Source of the DNA: Anomaloglossus baeobatrachus
Taxonomy: Eukaryota; Chordata; Amphibia; Anura; Aromobatidae
Direction of reading: 5' to 3'
Length of the DNA stretch: 64,000 nucleotides
Assembly (NCBI RefSeq): GCF_048569485.1
Contig: NW_027442073.1
Location: 124,001 to 188,000 of the forward strand
Made by a program: the position numbers and the translations under genes
Shown: piece after piece, positions 31,631 through 45,318 of the stretch
Numbering within the stretch: the stretch's first letter is position 1
How the letters are laid out: each line of letters opens with the position of its first letter
The notes under the pieces: model-generated
Database searches by the model: none
Told to the model about the DNA's origin: nothing
The model's input: the letters and a program-made list of their open reading frames with translations, nothing else

Positions 31631-34600
31631 TTAAAGAGTAGTTTCCCTGTACCTAAGTGGGGGTCTACCTAGGTTGGAGCGAGTGGACCTTCGGGGTCCG
31701 GTGTCAGTGGTGACAGGCAGTGGGGCAGAGGGAACAGTCAGTTCCTCCTCCCTGCTATCATGTGGGTTAGGCGGAGGCGTAGGGGAGCTGGGTACAGGTA
31801 CATCCCTGGGCACTGGCTCGCGGTTAACCGTTTCCATCATTTCTTCATCCACGGGTTGTGGGAACAGTATCACTGGAAGGATCACCGCACCGTTCTGTGT
31901 AGGCCAGTCTGCTGGAAAATCACCCATCATGGTGTGGATTACCTCTTTTTCCTTCTCCACTGGACTGGGAACTGGAGCCTCATCCGCTACTCTCAATGCT
32001 GGTGGGCACTTATCATAGTATCATAGTATCATAGTTTTTAAGGTTGAAGGGAGACTCTAAGTCCATCTAGTTCAACCCGTAGCCTAACATGTTGATCCAG
32101 AGGAAGGCAAAAAAAACCCCAATGTGGCAAACAAGTTCCAATGGGGAAAAAATTTCCTTCCTGACTCCACATCCGGCAATCAGACTAGTTCCCTGGATCA
32201 ACACCCTGTCATAAAATCTAATATACATAACTGGTAATATTAAATTTTTCAAGAAAGGCATCCAGGCTCTGCTTAAATGTTAGTAGTGAATCACTCATTA
32301 CAACATCATGCGGCAGAGAGTTCCATAGTCTCACTGCTCGTACAGTAAAGAATCCTCGTCTGTGATTATGATTAAACCTTCTTTCCTCCAGACGTATCGG
32401 ATGCCCCCGTGTTCCAGTCGCAGGCCTAGGTGTAAAAAGATCTTTGGAAAGGTCTCTGTACTGTCCCCTCATATATTTATACATTGTGATTAGATCCCCC
32501 CTAAGCCTTCGTTTTTCCAAACTAAATAACCCCAAGTTTAATAACCTGTCTTCGTATTGCAGCCCACCCATTCCTCTAATAATCTTGGTCGCTCTTCTCT
32601 GCACCCTCTCCAGTTCAGCTATGTCCTTCTTATATATCGGTGACCAGAATTGTACACAGTATTCTAAGTGCGGTCGCACTAGTGACTTGTACAGAGGTAG
32701 AACTATATTTTTTTCATGAACACTTATACCTCTTTTAATACATCCCATTATTTTATTAGCCCTGGCAGCAGCTGCCTGACACTGGCCACTAAAGTGAAGT
32801 TTACCATCCACCCATACACCCAAGTCTTTTTCTGTGTCTGTTTTACCCAGTGTTCTACAATTAAGTACATAATCATAAATGTTATTTCCTCTACCCAAGT
32901 GCATGACCTTACATTTATCTACATTAAACTTCAATTGCCACTTCTCAGCCCAATCCTCCAATTTAAATAAATCTCCCTGTAATATAAAATTATCCTCCTC
33001 TGTATTGATTACCCTGCAGAGTTTAGTATCATCTGCAAATATTGAAATTCTACTCCGCATGCCCCCAACAAGGTCATTTATAAATATGTTGAAAAGAAGC
33101 GGGCCCAATACTGACCCCTGTGGTACCCCACTATGAACTGAGACCCAGTCCGAGTACGTACCATTAATAACCACCCTTTGTTTCCTATCACTGAGCCAGT
33201 TTTTAACCCAGTTACACATATTTTCCCCTATCCCCATTATTCTCATTTTATGTACCAACCTTTTGTGTGGCACCGTATCAAAAGCTTTTGAAAAGTCCAT
33301 ATACACAACATCCACTGCATTTCCCTGGTCCAGACTTGAACTTACCTCTTCATAGAAGCTGATCAAATTAGTTTGACAGGATCGATCCCTCATAAACCCA
33401 TGTTGATACTCTGTCATAAGGTTATTTTTCTTGAGATACTCCAGTATAGCATCTCTCAAGAAACCCTCAAGGATTTTACCAACCGTAGAGGTTAAACTTA
33501 CCGGCCTATAATTTCCCGGCTCAGATTTTGTCCCCTTTTTGAATATTGGCACCACATTTGCTATGCGCCAGTCCTGCGGTACCGACCCTGTTATTAAGGA
33601 ATCTGAGAAGATTAAAAATAATGGTCTATCTATCACAGAACTCAATTCCTGTAGTACTCTGGGGTGTATGCCATCCGGGCCCGGAGATTTGTCAACCTTA
33701 GATTTGCCAACTTCTTCAGGTGGTCTCGGGAAACCGTGGCCAAAGTCCCCCCCTGGTCACGGCTGATCTGGTAGGCCTTCCCATTCTCCCATCCTGTGGG
33801 CTGGACTACATACGGGGTTTTTTCCCATTGATCATCCAGCTTGTGGGCCCTTCTTTTCCGCTTCAGCACTACATCCCCAGGTTGGAAGGAACCGGCAGGC
33901 GCCTTCTTGTTGAAGCACTGCTCCTGTTGTCCCCGACTCCGGCACAAGTTCTTTTCAACATACTCCTGGACCTGTCGGTACTGTGTCCTCCGCCGAGTGT
34001 CCCATTCAGCTGTCGACAGGAGTGCTTCTGAAGCTTCCAAGCCCATTTCCAGATCCACTGGTAGCCGGCCGGGACGAGCTCTCATCAGGTATGCTGGAGT
34101 GCATTTCGTAGAGCTGGAAGGGATGTTGTTGTACATATCGACCAGGTCAGGTAGCTTCTCCAGCCACAGGTTCCGCTCTTCCAGTGGTAACGTCTTGAGG
34201 AGGCCCAGGACCAAGTGGTTCATCTTTTCACAAATGCCATTGGTTTGGGCGTGGTAAGGCGTGGTCCGGATTTTCTTGCAGCCGTACAACTGGCAGAATT
34301 CCTGGAATACCTCTGCTTCAAAGGCCGGACCCTGGTCGGTAAGCACCCTCTCCGGGTACCAATGCGGTCAACAGAAATAAGCCTGGAAAGCCTTAGCAGC
34401 GGTGCGGCCGGTTAAGTCCTTAACTGGGACAACCACCAGGAACCTCGAGTAGTGGTCTACGATGGTCAGAGCGTAGGTGTACCCACTTCGGCTGGGGGTG
34501 AGCTTTACATGGTCAAGGGCAACCAGCTCCAGCGGTTGGTGTGTAATGATCGGGTGTAGGGGTGCCTTCTGGCTGGCCTCGTCCTTCCTTCTCAATGCGC

Positions 34601-36570
34601 AAGGGCCACATTCTCGGCACCAGGCCTCCACAGATTCCCGCATTCCACTCCAATAGAACCGCCCTCTTAACAACATCTCTAGCTTCTTCCACCCGAAGTG
34701 CACTGCACCATCATGGTATGCTTGCAGGACGGTGGGCACTTTAGCCTGGGGAATCACCAGCTGGCGGATCTTCTCGTGAGTCTTTGGATTAATCAGCTCG
34801 CGATACAACTTCCCCTGGTGTAGGTATAGCCGGGTCCGTTCTTGCCACAGACGTTGGGCTTCGGCAGGGGCAGCAGGGTCTATCCCAGCAGAACCCTGTT
34901 CCACTAGAGTCTTGACCAGGCGGACAGCAGGTGCCTGGTCCTGAGCTTCCTGCCAGTCCTGTCGGGGCAGCGGATCCAGGTTCACCCGTTGTTGGTAGAC
35001 GTGCACCTTCTCAGTGAATGGCCGGTGAAATGCAGGCAACTCGATCTCTTCGAGGTCATCATCCTCTGGCCCCTCTTCCGACAGGTGGGGCATCCGGGAG
35101 AGTGCATTGGCATTGACGTTGGTACGGCCGGCCCGGTACTTGATGGTGAAATCGTAGTTGGCTAACCTGGTCACCCACCGCTGCTCCAACGCGCCCAGCT
35201 TGGCCGTATCTAGATGGGTCAGCAGGTTATTGTCTGTGTACGCGGTGAACTTGGCTGCTGCCAGGTAATGGCGGAAACGCTCGGTGATAGCCCACACCAG
35301 TGCCAAGAGCTCAAGCTTGAAGGAGATGTAGTTCTCAGGGTTCCTCTCAGTCGGTCGGAGTTTTCGGCTAGCATAAGCTATTACCTTTTCCCTTCTGTCT
35401 TGGACCTGGGATAGAACAGCCCCCAAGCCCACATTGCTGGCGTCGGTGTAGAGGATGAATGGGCGGCTGTAGTCAGGGTACGCTAGGATTTCCTCTCCGG
35501 TCAGGGCTGTTCTCAGCTGGCGGAAGGATTCCTCATGCTTTTCTTCCCACACCAATGGGGCTACTAGGGATCTACCACCCTTGGTCTGTCCTACGAGGAG
35601 GTCTTGCATGGGGGCAGCCATCTTTGTGTACCCCTTAATGAAGCGACGGTAATATCCCACCAGGCCCAGAAACTGCCTCACTTCCCTCACTGTGGTCGGT
35701 CTCGGCCAGTCTTGGATGGCGGTGATCTTCTCGGGGTTGGGGGCGACACCTTCCGCACCAACCACATGTCCTAGGTACTGCACTCTGGGTTTCAGCAGAT
35801 GACACTTTGAGGGCTTCAACTTCATCCCATACTTGGCAAGGGACGCGAACACCTCGGCTAGGTGCTCCAGGTGGGCTTCATACGTCTGTGAGTACACAAT
35901 CACATCATCCAAGTACAGCAAAACGGTCCCATAGGCAGTCTTCTCTCGGTCTTCCGGTGCCACGGCCACCTGCCAGTACCCGCTGGTGAGGTCAAGGGTG
36001 GAGAAGTAGTTAGCGGTTCTCAGCGAGGCCAGGGACTCTTTGATGCGGGGCAGAGGGTAAGCATCCTTATGCGTTATCTGGTTAATCTTCCGGTAATCCA
36101 CACACATCCGCATGGTGCCATCCTTCTTCTTAACCAGCACCAACGGAGCGGCCCAGGGACTACAGCTGTCCCTAATAACCTCTGCCTCCTTCATGTTCCT
36201 CAACATGTCTTTGGCGCATTGGTAGTGCGCAGGGGGAATAGGCCTGTATCTCTCTTTAATAGGGGAGTGTGTACCGGTAGGGATGTGGTGTTGAACCCCT
36301 TTAATCTGCCCAAAATCTAGAGGGTGCTTGCTAAAAACCCGCTCATACTTCTGTACCACCCGGTATACCCCTTCCTTGTGGTGTATGGGGGTATCATCAG
36401 TGCCGACATGTAGCTCTCGATACCACTCGCCTAACTCCCCCAGGGATGAGTGGGAACCGGCAGCAGGCGGTGTGACCGGGGGAACGGCTTCATGGATCGT
36501 GTGGGGATCTAGAGTGAACAATTTGGCAAGGGTAGCGTACCGGGTGGTGCATGAATGCACACATATTGGT
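31631..36570 (-). mobile_element. Fossil Ty3/Gypsy retrotransposon
   Basis: On the minus strand from right to left: pre-RT region, reverse transcriptase, RNase H, integrase with zinc-binding domain (about 36560-33700) and, beyond an inserted LINE, the Pro-rich tail of pol (about 32010-31631, ending near RRSTRSNLGRPPLRYRE). No gag and no flanking LTRs are recognisable. It is broken, with a few breaks besides the LINE insertion, and looks older than that LINE. Same family as the fragments at 13560-14690 and 45319-46450. Confidence 0.88.
32018..33695 (-). mobile_element. 5'-truncated CR1/L2-like LINE
   Basis: One open frame of about 475 residues on the minus strand, inserted in the Gypsy fossil. 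It has the reverse-transcriptase blocks in order: GNYRPVSLTSTVGKILE, DFSKAFDTVPH, HSGVPQGSVLGPLLFNIFIN and the catalytic FADDTK, then the C-terminal LYKSLVRPHLEY and RRATKIIRGMGGLQYEDRL blocks. The endonuclease domain and ORF1 are missing, as in ordinary 5' truncation during target-primed reverse transcription; homology starts near GPDGIHP at about 33690. The 3' end is a short ATCATAGT repeat at 32018-32040, preceded by a typical LINE tail (CATCTAGTTCAACCC on the plus strand). The frame is open from truncation point to stop (32218), so the copy is fairly young. Confidence 0.92.
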
Positions 36571-37082
36571 TTTATAATCTTATTGTATTACTTTATATTC
36601 TTATTTCACTTGTGCATATCTCCACCATAATCCTGGCTAAGAAATATAGCTTTTTTTGGGGTACACAGGTAGTAAGGTCTTCTTTCTATTTCTTTAGGGG
36701 TGATATAGCCTGGTGGAACTCTAGACCTCTAACATTATATATGCACCCTTTTTCTTTATGGTTCTTGGACACCTTATAACATTCTTCCATACATATATAT
36801 CTTTCTCATAAATTATAAATAATTAGGCATTTTTATATATTTTATTTACATTTTCATAAATAACTTTTTACAAAGCATGGGGGACATTCTCACATACATA
36901 TAATTTTCATGTACGCATTCTGAAAATTTACGCATAAACCGTACACACTCCTTTTTGTAACAATTTCTATAACTCATTCGCTGAACTCTCATCCCGGATA
37001 TTCATTCTTACACCGAATTTCCTGTTATAACACAACATTCATGATTTTTATTCAATTTATTTTTATTTTTTAGGTTTATTAG
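36571..37082. other. AT-rich spacer
   Basis: About 510 bp of AT-rich sequence. I see no gene, RNA or clear repeat boundary. Confidence 0.4.
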
Positions 37083-37599
37083 TAGTGATGAGCGAGTACT
37101 AAAAAGCTCGGGTGCTCGAAGCTCGGGCCGAGCCTCCCAAGATACTCGTGTACTCGGCCCGAGCACCGAGCCCAATGTTATCCTATGGGAGACCCGAGTA
37201 TTTTTGTGAAATGACCACCGGCAGCATGTAGAAACCCTAAAAATGGCACAAAAGTCTCCGAAGAGTGCTCAAATGACATGGCAACAGCATGGGGAAGACC
37301 CCTTGAAGCATTTATCACTCAAAAGTCACAGCTGTGAATAATTTTGTCCACGTTTTACGCCATTTTTACGGACTCACCAGAAAACCTTCCAAAATGACAC
37401 CAAAATGATTTTTCATAGCGGAAATGTTAAGGGCACATACCCAATAGTGAGATAGAGCTAATGTATGTTACTTTTTGAGATCAATACATGAAAGATTTTA
37501 CGTAAAACATTGTGTGGCACTCCGATGTCCCTGAGAAGAGACGTGCATAAAGGCCTCTGAGTCTAATGTGCCCATTTTGAGGAACTGAGTCTTTGTATT

Positions 37600-39110
37600 A
37601 TTTTCCTTTGCCAGGGCAGTCCAAAATTGTGAGGTTCACCAATGCCCCTGCATACAGACGTGCATGATGGCCTGTAAACCTGAAGTGCCCATTGTAAGGA
37701 AGTGGGTCTATTGTAGTATAGCCCTTAGGCAGGGCAGCCAAAAATTGGGAGGCTCCACGTTGTCCCTGGATAGAGACGTGCATGAGGGCCTCAAAACATT
37801 AAGTGTCCAGTGTCAGGAAGTGGGTGTATTATAGTATAGCCCTTAGGCAGGGCAGCCAAAAATTGGGAGGCTCCACGTTGTCCCTGGATAGAGACGTGCA
37901 TGAGGGCCTGTAAACCTGAAGTGCCCATTGGAAGGAAGTGGGTCTTTTGTAGTATAGCCCTTTGGCAGGGCAGCCAAAAATTGGGAGGCTCCACGTTGTC
38001 CCTGGATAGAGACGTGCATGAGGGCCTGTAAACCTGAAGTGCCTATTGGAAGGAAGTGGGTCTTTTGTAGTATAGCCCTTTGGCAGGGCAGCCAAAAATT
38101 GGGAGGCTCCACGTTGTCCCTGGATAGAGACATGCATGAGGGCCTCAAAACATTAAGTGTCCATTGTCAGGAAGTGGGTGTATTATAGTATAGCCCTTAG
38201 GCAGGGCAGCCAAAAATTGGGAGGCTCCACGTTGTCCCTGGATAGAGACGTGCATGAGGGCCTGTAAACCTGAAGTGCCCATTGGAAGGAAGTGGGTCTT
38301 TTGTAGTATAGCCCTTTGGCAGGGCAGCCAAAAATTGGGAGGCTCCACGTTGTCCCTGGATAGAGACGTGCATGAGGGCCTCAAAACATTAAGTGTCCAT
38401 TGTCAGGAAGTGGGTGTATTATAGTATAGCCCTTTGGCAGGGCAGCCAAAAATTGGGAGGCTCCACGTTGTCCCTGGATAGAGACGTGCATGAGGGCCTC
38501 AAAACATTAAGTGTCCATTGTCAGGAAGTGGGTGTATTATAGTATAGCCCTTAGGCAGGGCAGCCAAAAATTGGGAGGCTCCACGTTGTCCCTGGATAGA
38601 GACGTGCATGAGGGCCTCAAAACATTAAGTGTCCATTGTCAGGAAGTGGGTCTTTTGTAGTATAGCCCTTTGGCAGGGCAGCCAAAAATTGGGAGGCTCC
38701 ACGTTGTCCCTGGATAGAGACGTGCATGAGGGCCTCAAAACATTAAGTGTCCATTGTCAGGAAGTGGGTGTATTATAGTATAGCCCTTAGGCAGGGCAGC
38801 CAAAAATTGGGAGGCTCCACGTTGTCCCTGGATAGAGACGTGCATGAGGGCCTCAAAACATTAAGTGTCCATTGTCAGGAAGTGGGTCTTTTGTAGTATA
38901 GCCCTTTGGCAGGGCAGCCAAAAATTGGGAGGCTCCACGTTGTCCCTGGATAGAGACGTGCATGAGGGCCTCAAAACATTAAGTGTCCATTGTCAGGAAG
39001 TGGGTGTATTATAGTATAGCCCTTTGGCAGGGCAGCCAAAAATTGGGAGGCTCCACGTTGTCCCTGCATAGAGACGTGCATGAGGGCCTCAAAACATTGT
39101 TCCCATTGCA
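37600..39110. repeat. 118-bp tandem array in hAT 3' region
   Basis: About 13 units with a measured spacing of 118 bp (TAGTATAGCCC at 37832, 37950, 38068). Two variants differ mainly in the last third: CCTCAAAACATTAAGTGTCC and CCTGTAAACCTGAAGTGCCC. The period is not a multiple of three, so the open frames seen here have no meaning. Confidence 0.95.
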
Positions 39111-39325
39111 AAGGAGCGGGTCTCCTGTCGTTGTAATGTCCATTCTGCAAAGAATGGGCGAAAAAATTTACCACTGGGGGTATACCTGAAACAAAGGCCT
39201 AACTCTTGTAACGGTCATCATGGTGGCGCATGAGGAGAAGGAGGAGCAGTCCAGCGATTATCCAAAGTCCAGAAGTGTGTACCCATGGGTGACTGGAGGT
39301 ACATGGCAAATTCCCGTTACAAACT

Positions 39326-40404
39326 TTAAATTCCGCTCTCATTTGCTGGTGGTGTGGTGAAGTCTGGCCCAATCCAACCCTTGTTCATCTTGATCAGAGT
39401 CAGCCTGTCAGCATTTTCAGTTGACAGGCGGGTGCGTTTATCTGTAATGATTCCACCTGCGGCACTAAAAACATGCTCTGACAAAACGCTAGCGGCAGGG
39501 CAGGCCAGGACTTCCAAGGCGTAGAGAGCCAATTCATGCCACGTGTCCACCTTGGATACCCAATAATTGTAAGGCACAGAGGAATGTCGGAGTACAGTTG
39601 TTCGATCTGCAAGGTACTCCTTGAGCATCTGGGCAAACTTAGGATTTCTTGTGGCACTACCCCGCACCTCAGGGGCTGTGGTACGTGAGGGGCTGAGAAA
39701 ACTGTCCCACATCTTAAAGACTGTTCCCCTACCTCTGGCGGATTGGACTTGTGCCTCTCTCGGCTGTACGCCTTGGTTGTCCACTGATTCCTGACCTATG
39801 CCGCTAGCGTTTTGTGAGGGGAATGCTTTGCCTACTTCCGTGACTATGGCCTTCCGGAACTGCTGCATTTTGGTTGACCTCTCCGCCTCGGGAATAAGAG
39901 ACATAAAGTTCTCCTTGTAGCGTGGGTCTAACAGTGTTACCAACCAGTAATGATTGTCGGCCAAGATGTTCTTAACGCGAGGGTCACGAGACAGGCAGCT
40001 TACCATAAAGTCAGCCATGTGCGCCAGACTCTTAACAGCCAGGACTTCAGTAGCCTGACCAACACGTTGACTGAACATGCTGTCCTCCTCCTCCTCCTCC
40101 TCCTCCTCCTCCTCATCTACCCTGTCCTCTGGCCAGCCACGCTGAACCGAGGATATGACTGGTGTGCATGTCATATCCTCAATTTGGCCGGAGATTTGCT
40201 CCATGTCTTCATCCTCCTCCTCGTCATAGTCCTCCACTGCACGTTGTGATGAGACGAGGCTGGGCTGTGTGTTATCACCCACACCCACTACTGTTTCTTG
40301 CTGCAACTCATCGCGCTCCGCCTGCAATGCATCATGTTTGGTTTTGAGCAGAGACCGTTTTAGAAGGCAGAGTAGCGGTATGGTGACGCTAATAATGGCG
40401 TCAT
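39326..40404 (-). pseudogene. hAT transposase C-terminal half (family 2)
   Basis: Open from the truncation point to the stop. It encodes an acidic linker (poly-Glu around 40085-40115), DPRYKENFMSLIPEAER, and the hATC dimerisation region (LALYALEVLACPAASVLSEH, then VFSAAGGIITDKRTRLS), ending KMNKGWIGPDF and a short tail. The N-terminal half with the BED finger and the first catalytic Asp is absent. Overlaps in content with 9174-9771 but differs at several residues. Confidence 0.9.
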
Positions 40405-40691
40405 CTTATACCTTTATGATGTTATTGTTTATTCTAAAGCAAACAAGATTTTAGGGTGTATAAAAAGGGAGATTAGATCCGGTGATCCCAACGTATTGTT
40501 AACCCTCTATAAATCACTTGTAAGGCCACATCTGGAATATGGGGTAAAGTCCTGAGCAGGTTGATAACCATTGGTTTGAGCATGGTAGGGTGTAGTGCGC
40601 ATCTTCCTGCATCCGCCATAACCTTCCCTTAGGATATACTGTGCCCTTATCAGATTGGTTGTACAAGGTTGCTTCTCTTATTGGATGGATT
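40405..40691 (-). other. LINE/Gypsy chimeric scrap
   Basis: The first about 200 bp are the complement of the LINE-tail and Gypsy-integrase junction seen at 13760-13960, so this junction is older than the duplications. The rest is unassigned. Confidence 0.65.
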
Positions 40692-43600
40692 TCAAGCTGC
40701 ATGGATAATGTTCATTTAAATGATGTGGATAGAAAGACTGAAGATATCTACATGTAGTCTGAAATCCATCATGAATCAATACTATTTTACACAGTCATAA
40801 GCAGCCCATGGGCATTCACCTGCATTCAAACCAATAACAGCTCATAGACCAGACAATCCATCTACCACTGGACCAAAGACAGGAAGTTAAATCCACTGCC
40901 TGCGGTAACCAACTTAATCCTATAGGCTACTCACACAACAAACCCAACAGAAAGGAAAAAAACATGGCTTCGATTATCCATCCAATGAAAACGCATAACC
41001 ATTGTGAGCCATTGGACAATGCAATTGGACACTTGGTGACATGGTGCACGGCCCAATGAATCAAGTCTTTACTTCATATTCACGGTTTAAGCCCTTGGGT
41101 TCTAATGTGCCCAGAGTACATATCCAGAAAGATTCTCTTTCTTTGAGCTAAACACAAGTCAACAATACATTGTAAGCAGATTCTATTACCAGTCCCACAC
41201 CATTTTGTGACGCATAATCACACAGTGATCCAATTAACATTCCAAGTCATCGAACATGTCCAAGCCATACGCAGAGGAGGCAATAGAATTAGGAAGCTCA
41301 AAGAAAGGGAATCTTTCTGGATATATACTCTGGGCACATTGGAACCCAAAGGCTTAAACCATGAATATGAAGTACAGACTTGATTCATTGGGCCATGCAT
41401 GGACATAATGGACATAATTCTAATAGGCAGGACAGGTAATAAGGAGCACAAGTTATATGCTAAAATGTGTTGTGTGACAAGACAGACACAGGAAAGGACA
41501 TGATAACAGGTGTAGGGACCAACAAGGTGAGACAAGGGGTATCAGGATAGGGTCAAGTAGGTATGAATGTAGTAATGGGGCAGGCATAGAGAATTGTATG
41601 TGAATGTGAATTACAATAAATCACTAAGGAAAGGAATATGTGAGTGTGTGCCTAATGTAAACTAATATTGTACTGGCAAAATTATAGATGGAAAGGGAGA
41701 AGGGGAGGGGGGGAGAGAGGAGGCTGTAATTGACTACAAGGGTATGAGTTATGAGTGATCATAGGGATAGTGTTACATAAGTGGAAATACCTATGGAGGA
41801 CCGGATGTGTAAGCGCATACCTTATACAAACCTATAGAGTGCTGATGGGTGAGAGTGTGATGTTAGATATAAGACATCCTATAGTGAATAGTGAGCCGTA
41901 ATCAAGTGCAACAGGGATATTTCACGTGACTATGGGAACCTGGAAGGTAAAGAAAGGGGAGAAAAAACTGTTAGACAAGGTAATCAGACATAATGTAACC
42001 AGTTGATCAGACATGATCACCTGGTTTGAGACCCCCTGCCTTACACTATATAGATATCATGTTCATTCCCCATCTATCTTGCTCAGGAGAGCATCTCCCT
42101 CCCCCGGCACCAAGAGCAGCTCATACTGAATTGTTACATTGACTAGTAACACTGCACACAGAAATGCACCTTAATATTCCACTGTTAACCCTTTCCTCCC
42201 AGCAGTAACACACAACTCCTCACCTTGATATCATGGTGATTTATGGTCAGAATGACTTCAATGCGATCAGTGATTTCTATTCTAGCTCTGCTCACATAGA
42301 TTTTATATCCACACTCAACTATAGGCCGTTCTTCATATTTTGGGGGCTTTTAGTCAGATATACTAGTTTGTGCCTGTATAGTATTGGTGTAGATGGGAGT
42401 GTAGGGCATGGGTTACATGGCACTGTGGTGGAATACTGATGGGAGGTATTGGTGCTGTGTTTGATGCTTCTACTGGGTATTTTCCTACAAATACTGGAAC
42501 AGCTCACTGCTTAGAATGATCCTTCCCAGCTCTATAATATATTATATATACCCCACAATGCAGGCTCACACACACATTTGTCTCAAGTGTGTTGTAGGGA
42601 CACAGATACAGTCTTGGTCATGTGACTAAAGGCTACTTTACACACTGCGATATCGGTCCCGATATCGCTAGTGTGGGTACCCGCCCCCATCTGTTGCGCG
42701 ACACGGGCAAATCGCTGCCCATGCCGCACAACACCGACCAGACCCGTCACACATACTTACCTGCCCGGCGACGTCGCTGTGTCCGGCGAACCGCCTCCTT
42801 TCTAAGGGGGCGGTCCGTGCGGCGTCACAGCGACGTCACTGAGCGACCGCCCAATAGCAGCGGAGGGGCGGAGATGAGTGGCCGGAACATCCCGCCCACC
42901 TCCTTCCTTCCTCATAGCGGCTGGGAGGCAGGTAAGGAGAGGTTCCTCGTTTCTGCGGTGTCACACGGAGCGATGTGTGCTACCGCAGGAGCGACGAACT
43001 ACATCGTTACTGCTGCAGTAACGATAATCGAGAATGGAGACCCATGTCACCGATGAGCGATTTTGCACGTTTTTGCAACGATGCAAAATCGCTCATCGGT
43101 ATCACACGCAGCAACATCGCTAATGCGGCCGGATGTGCGTCACAAATTCCGTGACCCCAACGACTCCGCATTAGCGATGTCGCAGCGTGTAAAGCCCCCT
43201 TTAGTGGGAGTGGTGTACAGGGTCTTAGCAGTAAAGAGTATTCCATATTTCTGCCAGATACCCACAGAGATATTGAAATCTGAAAAAAGAGACTTCTGCT
43301 CATTGAAGGTAAGAACTGCTCACATAGCGTTCAACTCCACAGCAAACGAGTGCTCTAGCACTGGCATCTCAGCAGGGATATTCCCCTACTACACATGTGT
43401 GTCTAGGTCACTGTGACAGTTTACAGGACATAACTCAGGGCACCTAGACAGAAGGCAGAGGGACTACTTTCTATTTCTGGTGTAGAGCTTAGTACAATAT
43501 ATATATATTTATACTATTACATGGGACACATGTACCTTGTATTACCATTATTCGCTGTATATGAACCCCTTTTCTCCGGGCATTATTTGTCTATAGCATT

Positions 43601-45032
43601 TTTCACGAACCTGAGGCAACTGAGAACCCTTCAGTGAAGGAATTCCACTAACCCTCACAATACCTACCAGGGGCCTCCCTGCAGTAACTCAGGTAGTTGT
43701 ACCCATTCTCTTTCCGCATTCTATGTGTTCTTCTTCTTTCTTCTTTTTTTTCTTTTTTCTTCTTTTTATTTCTATCATGTAGTTCAGGGGTTTATAGATA
43801 TATGTCCTGCATCTCATATTTCCTTTAGTGGTGCTTCTTACCCATTCTCATATCATTTACCCTAGTATTTCATGATCCTGAGGCGACTGAGAACCCTTTA
43901 ATAAAGGAATCCTTTTTCACCTGAATTGTCAAGTGATACTTACCAGTGACTATCACGTAATGTTACAGGTAGTTCCATTTTCTTCCTCTTCTTTCTCTCC
44001 TTTCTTCTTTGTCACACGGTCCATTGTGTTATAGCCCACGTGTCATGATAACACTTGTACCATCTTTTCATTTAGATTCCACCTACAATTATTTACCGAT
44101 TCCAGTTCTGGAATAGGCTTTCATCATCTACTCACTAGAATTCTCAAGTTCATAAGGTACTGAGACATATACATGTTCACACCATTATAAAGAACAAAGT
44201 ATAAACATTGAGGTTTTTCTCACACCCATGTTCCTGTGTTCTTTGATATGATATGTGTTCATTTCCTTCACTATATAGGATTGCAAGTTTTCCATTTGTA
44301 CCTTAATGGCAATGACGCTATACAATTGAACACATATCATCCTGTTATCCATATAGGTGTGTATTTACCTGCTTGACTATTTTTGGTTGTTTGATCCAGA
44401 ATGTTTCTCCAGATAGGTCATGTGGAAATTTTCTTTCCTCAGTACAAATGTTTTCACTATGGCTTTGGAAAATTTTTTTTGTATGTGCATCATGGTCATT
44501 TGACCCATTGTACTCTCAAGTAGCAATATATTGTACTGTTATGTTGTACTATGTACTAATTACGTGTTTATATGGTTTTGTAACCCTTTATGATCTTAGA
44601 TAACTTTATCCTTGATAAAGACCTAAAAACAAGCTCGAAACGTTGGATGAATTATCCTTTTGCACAAATAAAGAATTTTCAGCATTCTAAGAGTTCTTTT
44701 CTTACGTTATTGATCACTATAGTGTGCCAGAGCTATTTCTATTGAATTGACTCTTATTTTTTCTGAGCACCTGCTATATACACAGTGAGCCAGACATATT
44801 CAATTTTCATTCAGAAGGCAGAGGGAAGCCTTAGCAGCTGAGCCTATATCTTGGCTTGTGAGCATTAGAACAGGCCGGCGATTACAGGGTAACATGAAAA
44901 ATGTCCAGCTTGCATTATGACTAGAACATGACAATATCCTTTTAAGTACTAACCTATGATGCGTTCCTAAGCAGTTGATGTTATATGTTCTACATTTCAT
45001 TTTCTGCATACTTTCCAAGTAGTAGAATTTGC
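40692..45032 (+). repeat. Palindrome left arm (B side)
   Basis: A 4.34-kb arm whose inverted partner is 47196-51534. It contains the Penelope-like module (40790-41990, minus strand) and most of duplicon B: the MITE at 42628-43203 and the hammerhead-like relic near 44605-44650. I noticed only a handful of single-base differences between the arms. Confidence 0.95.
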
Positions 45033-45059
45033 TTTGATATAGGCAACTGGATTTTCACA

Positions 45060-45318
45060 ATGAAAAGGCAAAGGATAACGCCCGAAAAAGACGCCATACA
45101 TTATGTCAGTGCCATCACTGACAAACCTGGATTGACCATGAAATACATCAATCCCCTTAAAGGTGAGTTAAAACAAGTTTTAACTAAATTGCCTTAATAT
45201 TGTCATGCATTAGAATGACTGTCTTAGGTAATGATAAATATTTTCTACAGGAAGAGGAGTGTTTGCTGAAACTGAAATCGAAAAAGGGAGTTTTGTTGCA
45301 GAATATCGAGGTGAGCTC
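45060..45318 (+). pseudogene. KMT5A-like SET fragment, second copy
   Basis: Same two exons as in duplicon A: 45060-45162 (donor GTGAGT) and 45251-45318 (acceptor TTTTCTACAG), joining in frame to KGRGVFAETEIEKGSFVAEY and ending at GEL against Gypsy integrase sequence. One GGC to GGT change is silent. Confidence 0.72.

Larger units (their letters stand above)
37083..40404 (-). mobile_element. hAT element (family 2), 3' half
   Basis: From right to left: C-terminal half of the transposase (40404-39326), a 3' untranslated stretch, a 118-bp tandem array (about 37600-39110), a unique stretch, and the terminus TAGTGATGAGCGAG at 37083. The terminus fits the Ac type (TAGGGATGAAA in maize Ac). Inside it is a cluster of CTCGG, CCGAG and GTACTCG words (37095-37190), typical subterminal binding repeats. 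The 5' half is lost at 40404/40405. Confidence 0.85.

Noticed and set aside
33539-36320. Plus-strand open frames opposite the Gypsy fossil
   Set aside because: They are antisense shadows of the pol region on the minus strand.
37598-39174. Set of overlapping frames with the peptide MHVSIQGQRGASQFL
   Set aside because: These are frames across the 118-bp tandem array; the period is not a multiple of three and the frames break between units.
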